Shown: piece by piece, positions 5,564 to 8,756 of the stretch
How positions within the stretch are numbered: the first letter of the stretch is position 1
Layout: every line of letters begins with the position of its first letter
Source: CBCPMX01 sp965120355
GTDB taxonomy: Bacteria > Bacillota > Clostridia > Oscillospirales > Oscillospiraceae
Reading direction: 5' to 3'
Length of the DNA stretch: 8,756 bases
Assembly (NCBI GenBank): GCA_965120355.1
Contig: CBCPMX010000158.1
Location: forward strand, 1-8,756
Notes under the pieces: model-generated
Told to the model about the DNA's origin: nothing
Database searches by the model: none
Seen by the model: the letters and a program-made list of their open reading frames with translations, nothing else
Translations under genes and position numbers: made by a program

Positions 5564-6178
5564 TCAGCCCAATGCCGATGCCCGTTCATATTTGCTGCGG
5601 GACTCATTGGTCAGGCCATACTCCTCTGCCAGACGGTTGCATACCGGCGGCAGCGCTTCCGCGCCGCCGAACAGCAGCTCCAGTTCCAGTTCACAGATGG
5701 ACTCCTTGCGGCCGCCGCCTTGCAGCTCACCCACATCGCCGACCATCTCAATCCGGACCCCTTCGTCCATATACAAATAGGCCGAGGTTCGCTCAAAATC
5801 AGCGCGGCAGTGCTCCACCAGTGTCTGTCCCTTGAGAATGTTTTTCAGCTCCGGCGGCGCTCCCTGCTCGATGAGCATAGGAATGGCGTCTTCCACATTC
5901 TCCATGGCACACTGCCACTCGCTGCGGGTAAATACCCCAGCGTCCGTGGAGACGTTGGCCGTTTTCATCGCCACAATCACCTGATCGCCCTCCACACGGC
6001 GGCGCAGCGTCCACTTGCGGGCACTCAGATCCCCGTTGGGGGTGTCATAATAGATGCTGGACATATGCTTGACCGTGGGTTCGTCCAGCATAAATTCCTG
6101 CAGGGTCGGATCGGCCATTACACGGGCCAAGGTCTCTTTGTCCGGGACCTTCATTTTCATTTCAATTTCCGTTGCCAT
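5564..6178 (-). CDS. CYTH-domain protein (putative inorganic triphosphatase / triphosphate-binding)
   Basis: This 204-aa cytosolic protein fits the CYTH triphosphate-tunnel fold (inorganic triphosphatase, thiamine triphosphatase and class IV adenylate cyclase relatives). The signature ExExK is E4-I-E6-M-K8. Other tunnel residues visible in order are YYDTP (43-47), LRRR (58-61), the strand ending in K72, RSEW (85-88), ADFER (126-130), RIEMVGD (142-148), the acidic strand ELELE (163-167) and SKY (195-197). It therefore looks complete and active. The likely reaction is metal-dependent hydrolysis of tripolyphosphate or a nucleoside/thiamine triphosphate; the substrate cannot be told from sequence. 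The start is supported by GGAGG 7 nt upstream and ATG just before the ExExK strand. It is transcribed divergently from spoIIE and converges on the SnoaL-like operon. Confidence 0.9.
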   Translation of the reverse strand: MATEIEMKMKVPDKETLARVMADPTLQEFMLDEPTVKHMSSIYYDTPNGDLSARKWTLRRRVEGDQVIVAMKTANVSTDAGVFTRSEWQCAMENVEDAIPMLIEQGAPPELKNILKGQTLVEHCRADFERTSAYLYMDEGVRIEMVGDVGELQGGGRKESICELELELLFGGAEALPPVCNRLAEEYGLTNESRSKYERASALG

Positions 6179-6206
6179 AGCACGCCTCCAAGATCAAACT
6201 GTCACC

Positions 6207-6235
6207 ATTTTACCCTCATTTTCCGCTCCTGACAA
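6207..6235 (-). promoter_or_regulatory. Promoter of the CYTH gene
   Basis: On the minus strand TTGTCA (-35, 6230-6235) and TAAAAT (-10, 6207-6212) are 17 nt apart. This predicts a transcript start near 6200 and a short leader of about 20 nt carrying the GGAGG ribosome binding site. No comparably clear promoter for the divergent spoIIE was found in the rest of the gap. Confidence 0.6.
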
Positions 6236-6376
6236 GTAAAATTTTTGCACTGCTATTTCCCAGCCCATTTCCCGACGGAATCAAAAGGGCCGCTGTGTTA
6301 TTCTGTCGGCAAAGGCGTGGATGCTTCGGCCGGACAGGCCCCGTCCATGCGGTATCTTGAAACGGGAGTGGGCAAT

Positions 6377-8425
6377 ATGCGGCAAGCCGCGCAGAAGCTG
6401 CGGACATTCTGGGACATGGTCTTTGACGGCGCGCCGGTGGAAATCACCGGTCTGTCTGTGCGCCGGTGCATGCGGCTGGCGGGCCGGGTTCTGCTGGCCA
6501 TGGTCCTGACACTGGGGCAACCCTGCGGCGTATGGAATCCCGGCGGAGTGTGCCTGTTGGCCACCTCCGGCGGCGGCGCAGACGGACTGGCAGTCTTGGC
6601 AGGAGTCTGGGCCGGAGCATTTGGCGCCTGGGGCTTTGCCGGAGGTTTGGAAGCGGCGGCGGCCGCCATCATGATTTTTGCAGGGGCATATCTTCTGGAA
6701 GGGACCGCACTGGCCGCACGGCGGTGGTTTGCGCCGGCGCTGTGCAGCGGTATGACGGCTCTGGCGGGACTTATGGCTCTGACGGTCGGATTCTCTTCAG
6801 GCGCAATGCTGCGGTGGGCTGGGCTGGTTGCGGCAGCGTTTTGGGGAACCTGCTGCTTTCAGGCGCTCGCCGCCAACCGCAGCGTCAAGACCGCGCTGGT
6901 ACCTGTGGCCCTGCTGATTTTGGGGCTGAATACCATCCCGCTGCCCGGCGGTATGACAGTGGGCTCCATACTCGCAACGGCACTGAGCCTGGCCTCTGCG
7001 GCCATGGGCGGGACCTGCGCTCTGGCCGTCGCCTGTGGGCTTGGATTGGATCTGGCCCGCAGCAGCGGCGGCGCCATGACAGCCATGCTGGCCTTCGGGG
7101 CGCTTTTCGTTCTGGTTGTCCGCCGGCGCCCAAGGGGCCTGCGGCCCACAGTCTTTGCTGTGGCCTGCACCGCCGGAAGCCTCCTTTGGGCAAACGGAGA
7201 CAGCACTCTGGTGGTGGGACTGCCGCTGGCGCTATTACTGGCTGCGCCGCTGTGCCTGCTGCCCTGGAAGGCCGAGGAACGGCAGGAGGATCCCAAAAAG
7301 CGGCTGCGCCGCCAGTTGGAGCAGGCTTCCGTCACGCTGGAACGGCTTCAGTCCATGCTCACTGCGGGGCGGCGGGAACGGCAGGCCCGGGAAATCGACC
7401 TGCTGTTCGACAACGCTGCCGCCAAGGTCTGCCGCGACTGCGGCCAGTGGAGCCGCTGCTGGCGGGATCACGGCACGGAAACATACCAGCTTCTGAGCCG
7501 GGCCGCTCAAGGCATGCTGCAGCGGGGAAGCTGCCGCACCGGCGACTTCCCGGAGAGTTTTGTAGAAGGATGTCACCGCATCGGCGCCTTTGCAGAGGCA
7601 GTCGACCAGGAGCTGCAGCTGTTGCTCTGCCGCCGCCAGTACCGCCGCCGGATACGGGAGAGCCGTACAGTGCTGTCCCAGCAATACCGGTGTCTGGCAG
7701 CCTTCCTGCGCCGGACAGCCATTGATCTGGGAGCAGCGCCGGCGCAGCCGCCGGAACCGGCCTATCGTGTGGAACTGGGGATCCGTACCCAGGGGCGGGA
7801 ATCCTGCTGCGGAGACCGCAGCGACAGCTTTGCCGCCGGCAACAATCAGTACATTTTGCTCTGTGACGGCATGGGAACCGGCGAAGCCGCCGCCCAGGAA
7901 GCCGACGCCGCTGTCTGCACCCTACGGGAGCTGTTGCAGGCAGGGATGATGCCTTACGAGGCCATGGAGTTATTGTCCGGGACGTATCTGCTGCGGGACA
8001 CGTCAGCCTTTGCCACAGTAGATCTGCTGCAGCTGGATTTAGTCAGCGGAGAAGGCATCTTATACAAATGGGGCGCAGCCCCCTCCTATCTGCGGCTCGG
8101 CACGGTGGTACGAAAAATTGGAACAGCCTCACCGCCGCCCGGCCTGGAGGTCGGGGAAACCCGCCGGGCCGAAGGGGTGAGGCTGTCGCTCAGAGAAGGG
8201 GAAATGCTGGTGATGCTCAGCGATGGCGCCGCTGGGGATGCGGCAGAACGCGCGGTCGCGGCTTATGAGGGTGACGAGCCGGGAGAGATGGCCGCACAAG
8301 TCATCGCGGAAGCGGCACTGGCCCATGGAGAGGAGGATGACAGAACGGTGTTGGCCGTCAGTCTGCGCCCGTGCCGCGCTGGCCAGCCCGCCACGCATCA
8401 GACGGCGAGCTGTACTGTATCCTAG
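6377..8425 (+). CDS. spoIIE: Stage II sporulation protein E (SpoIIE), membrane serine phosphatase
   Basis: SpoIIE dephosphorylates the anti-anti-sigma factor SpoIIAA, thereby activating sigma-F in the forespore, and acts at the polar septum with FtsZ. The protein is 682 aa from this start (B. subtilis SpoIIE is about 827 aa). It has a multi-pass membrane region (about residues 35-297, roughly 8-10 hydrophobic segments) and a cytoplasmic middle region (about 298-460) with a C-x2-C-x5-C-W cluster (Cys352, 355, 361). A C-terminal PP2C-type phosphatase follows, with CGDRSDSF (478-485), metal-binding DGMGTG (497-502), SDG (615-617) and a DD pair (654-655). The last reads DDRTV rather than the more usual DDMTV. 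The ATG at 6377 has GGGAG 8 nt upstream. In-frame starts at 6347 (ATG) and 6245 (TTG) lack a good site. No clear Spo0A box was found in the 198-nt upstream gap. The expected neighbour tilS is not downstream. Confidence 0.93.
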   Translation: MRQAAQKLRTFWDMVFDGAPVEITGLSVRRCMRLAGRVLLAMVLTLGQPCGVWNPGGVCLLATSGGGADGLAVLAGVWAGAFGAWGFAGGLEAAAAAIMIFAGAYLLEGTALAARRWFAPALCSGMTALAGLMALTVGFSSGAMLRWAGLVAAAFWGTCCFQALAANRSVKTALVPVALLILGLNTIPLPGGMTVGSILATALSLASAAMGGTCALAVACGLGLDLARSSGGAMTAMLAFGALFVLVVRRRPRGLRPTVFAVACTAGSLLWANGDSTLVVGLPLALLLAAPLCLLPWKAEERQEDPKKRLRRQLEQASVTLERLQSMLTAGRRERQAREIDLLFDNAAAKVCRDCGQWSRCWRDHGTETYQLLSRAAQGMLQRGSCRTGDFPESFVEGCHRIGAFAEAVDQELQLLLCRRQYRRRIRESRTVLSQQYRCLAAFLRRTAIDLGAAPAQPPEPAYRVELGIRTQGRESCCGDRSDSFAAGNNQYILLCDGMGTGEAAAQEADAAVCTLRELLQAGMMPYEAMELLSGTYLLRDTSAFATVDLLQLDLVSGEGILYKWGAAPSYLRLGTVVRKIGTASPPPGLEVGETRRAEGVRLSLREGEMLVMLSDGAAGDAAERAVAAYEGDEPGEMAAQVIAEAALAHGEEDDRTVLAVSLRPCRAGQPATHQTASCTVS

Positions 8426-8604
8426 TATATCACGGCGCCTACGCGAAACATGTCGAACGGTCGCCGTGACCGGCGAAATTGGGGAAAAATCTGTGGAAAA
8501 CGTGTATAACCTGTGGACGTTTGGCAGCCACCTTTCCCTTTTCCCATAGATCTTCAAGGCCGGATGCTCCTGTGCAGCAGTCCGCATGCTCAATCGCATC
8601 TGCA
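8426..8604. other. Intergenic region after spoIIE with inverted repeat and CTGTGGA pair
   Basis: No gene is seen. TCACGGCG (8430-8437) and CGCCGTGA (8462-8469) form an 8-bp inverted repeat around a 24-nt loop that contains TGTCGAA (8451-8457), which equals the Spo0A-box core. Two CTGTGGA motifs lie at 8491-8497 and 8511-8517, exactly 20 bp apart. The first, TGTGGAAAA, is one base off the DnaA-box complement TGTGGATAA. These may be chance matches. Confidence 0.4.
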
Positions 8605-8645
8605 AACCGCCCCGGTTTTGTCCTTGGGTCAAAACCGGGGCGGTT
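8605..8645 (-). terminator. Perfect 16-bp hairpin between convergent genes
   Basis: AACCGCCCCGGTTTTG (8605-8620) pairs perfectly with 8630-8645 around a 9-nt loop. It lies about 35 nt past the stop of the minus-strand gene at the right edge and 180 nt past spoIIE. It is the likely transcription end for the former and a backstop for the latter. The trailing T-run is short in both directions. Confidence 0.65.
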
Positions 8646-8680
8646 CCTGTAAAAGCATATGACGCCGCCGAAGCGCTGTA

Positions 8681-8756
8681 TCACTGCGCGGCGCCCTGCG
8701 CCTCCCATGGCTTGCTGCGGAGCAGATCTTCCACCTGTTCCGTCGTTCCGTATTCC
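8681..8756 (-). CDS. C-terminal end of an unidentified protein (cut by window edge)
   Basis: The minus strand is open from the edge to a TGA at 8681-8683, giving 24 residues beginning EYGTTEQVEDLL and ending PWEAQGAAQ. Codon choice (CTG, CTC, CGC, GAA/GAG, AAG) is like that of the GC-rich neighbours, and a strong hairpin lies just downstream. Both suggest a real gene end. The family is not recognised. A competing frame on the same strand (ATG near 8708) is less convincing because it runs through the hairpin. Confidence 0.5.
   Translation of the reverse strand, partial: EYGTTEQVEDLLRSKPWEAQGAAQ

Noticed and set aside
6228..6376. Spo0A box or sporulation promoter for spoIIE
   Set aside because: Only partial matches to TGNCGAA (for example TGTCGGC) are seen, and no well-spaced -35/-10 pair on the plus strand, so none is claimed.
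6466..7725. A 419-codon plus-strand open frame within spoIIE
   Set aside because: It is an out-of-frame shadow of the GC-rich spoIIE gene, rich in Arg/Gly/Ala, with no family features.
1..8756. CRISPR array, tRNA, rRNA, intact insertion sequence
   Set aside because: No regularly spaced direct repeats, cloverleaf-like genes, rRNA segments or transposase with terminal repeats were found when reading both strands.

Overview
The window looks like chromosomal DNA from a spore-forming, Gram-positive anaerobe of the Clostridia, most likely a gut Oscillospiraceae/Eubacteriales member. The reasons are a spoIIE-type sporulation phosphatase gene, strong AGGAGG-type ribosome binding sites, a lipoprotein solute-binding protein of the large type common in gut Clostridia, and GC-rich codon use in the right two thirds. 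The species cannot be fixed from the sequence alone.

Left part (about 1-2900), visibly more AT-rich than the rest. All recognisable genes are on the minus strand. A large solute-binding lipoprotein gene (186-1907) has a good promoter framed by an 8-bp inverted repeat. Its 3' end carries a frameshift in a run of seven A; undoing it restores a family-like tail ending at 146. A hairpin (107-140) follows, and then the first 29 codons of a LysR-type regulator, cut by the window edge (start at 89). Upstream of the lipoprotein gene lies a gene-poor stretch and a decayed C-terminal fragment of a second, paralogous solute-binding protein (2513-2762). No ABC permease gene is visible.

Centre (2931-5465), plus strand. 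A compact operon of three adjacent genes encodes large SnoaL/NTF2-like proteins (239, 266 and 283 aa). They are related to one another, have a -35/-10 promoter preceded by a TATAACC inverted repeat, are tightly spaced (17 nt, then a 1-nt overlap), and are closed by a perfect 17-bp hairpin. The family fold hosts dehydratases, isomerases, cyclases and small-molecule binders. The substrate is unknown, and this is the most interesting part of the window.

Right part (5564-8756). A CYTH-domain triphosphate-binding protein (minus strand) and spoIIE (plus strand) are divergent across a 198-nt gap. After spoIIE comes a roughly 250-nt intergenic region with inverted repeats, paired CTGTGGA motifs and a perfect 16-bp hairpin, and then the C-terminal end of an unidentified minus-strand gene at the window edge. 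This part looks like ordinary core chromosome. The left part looks like a degrading accessory segment, and the three-gene operon sits at the junction.
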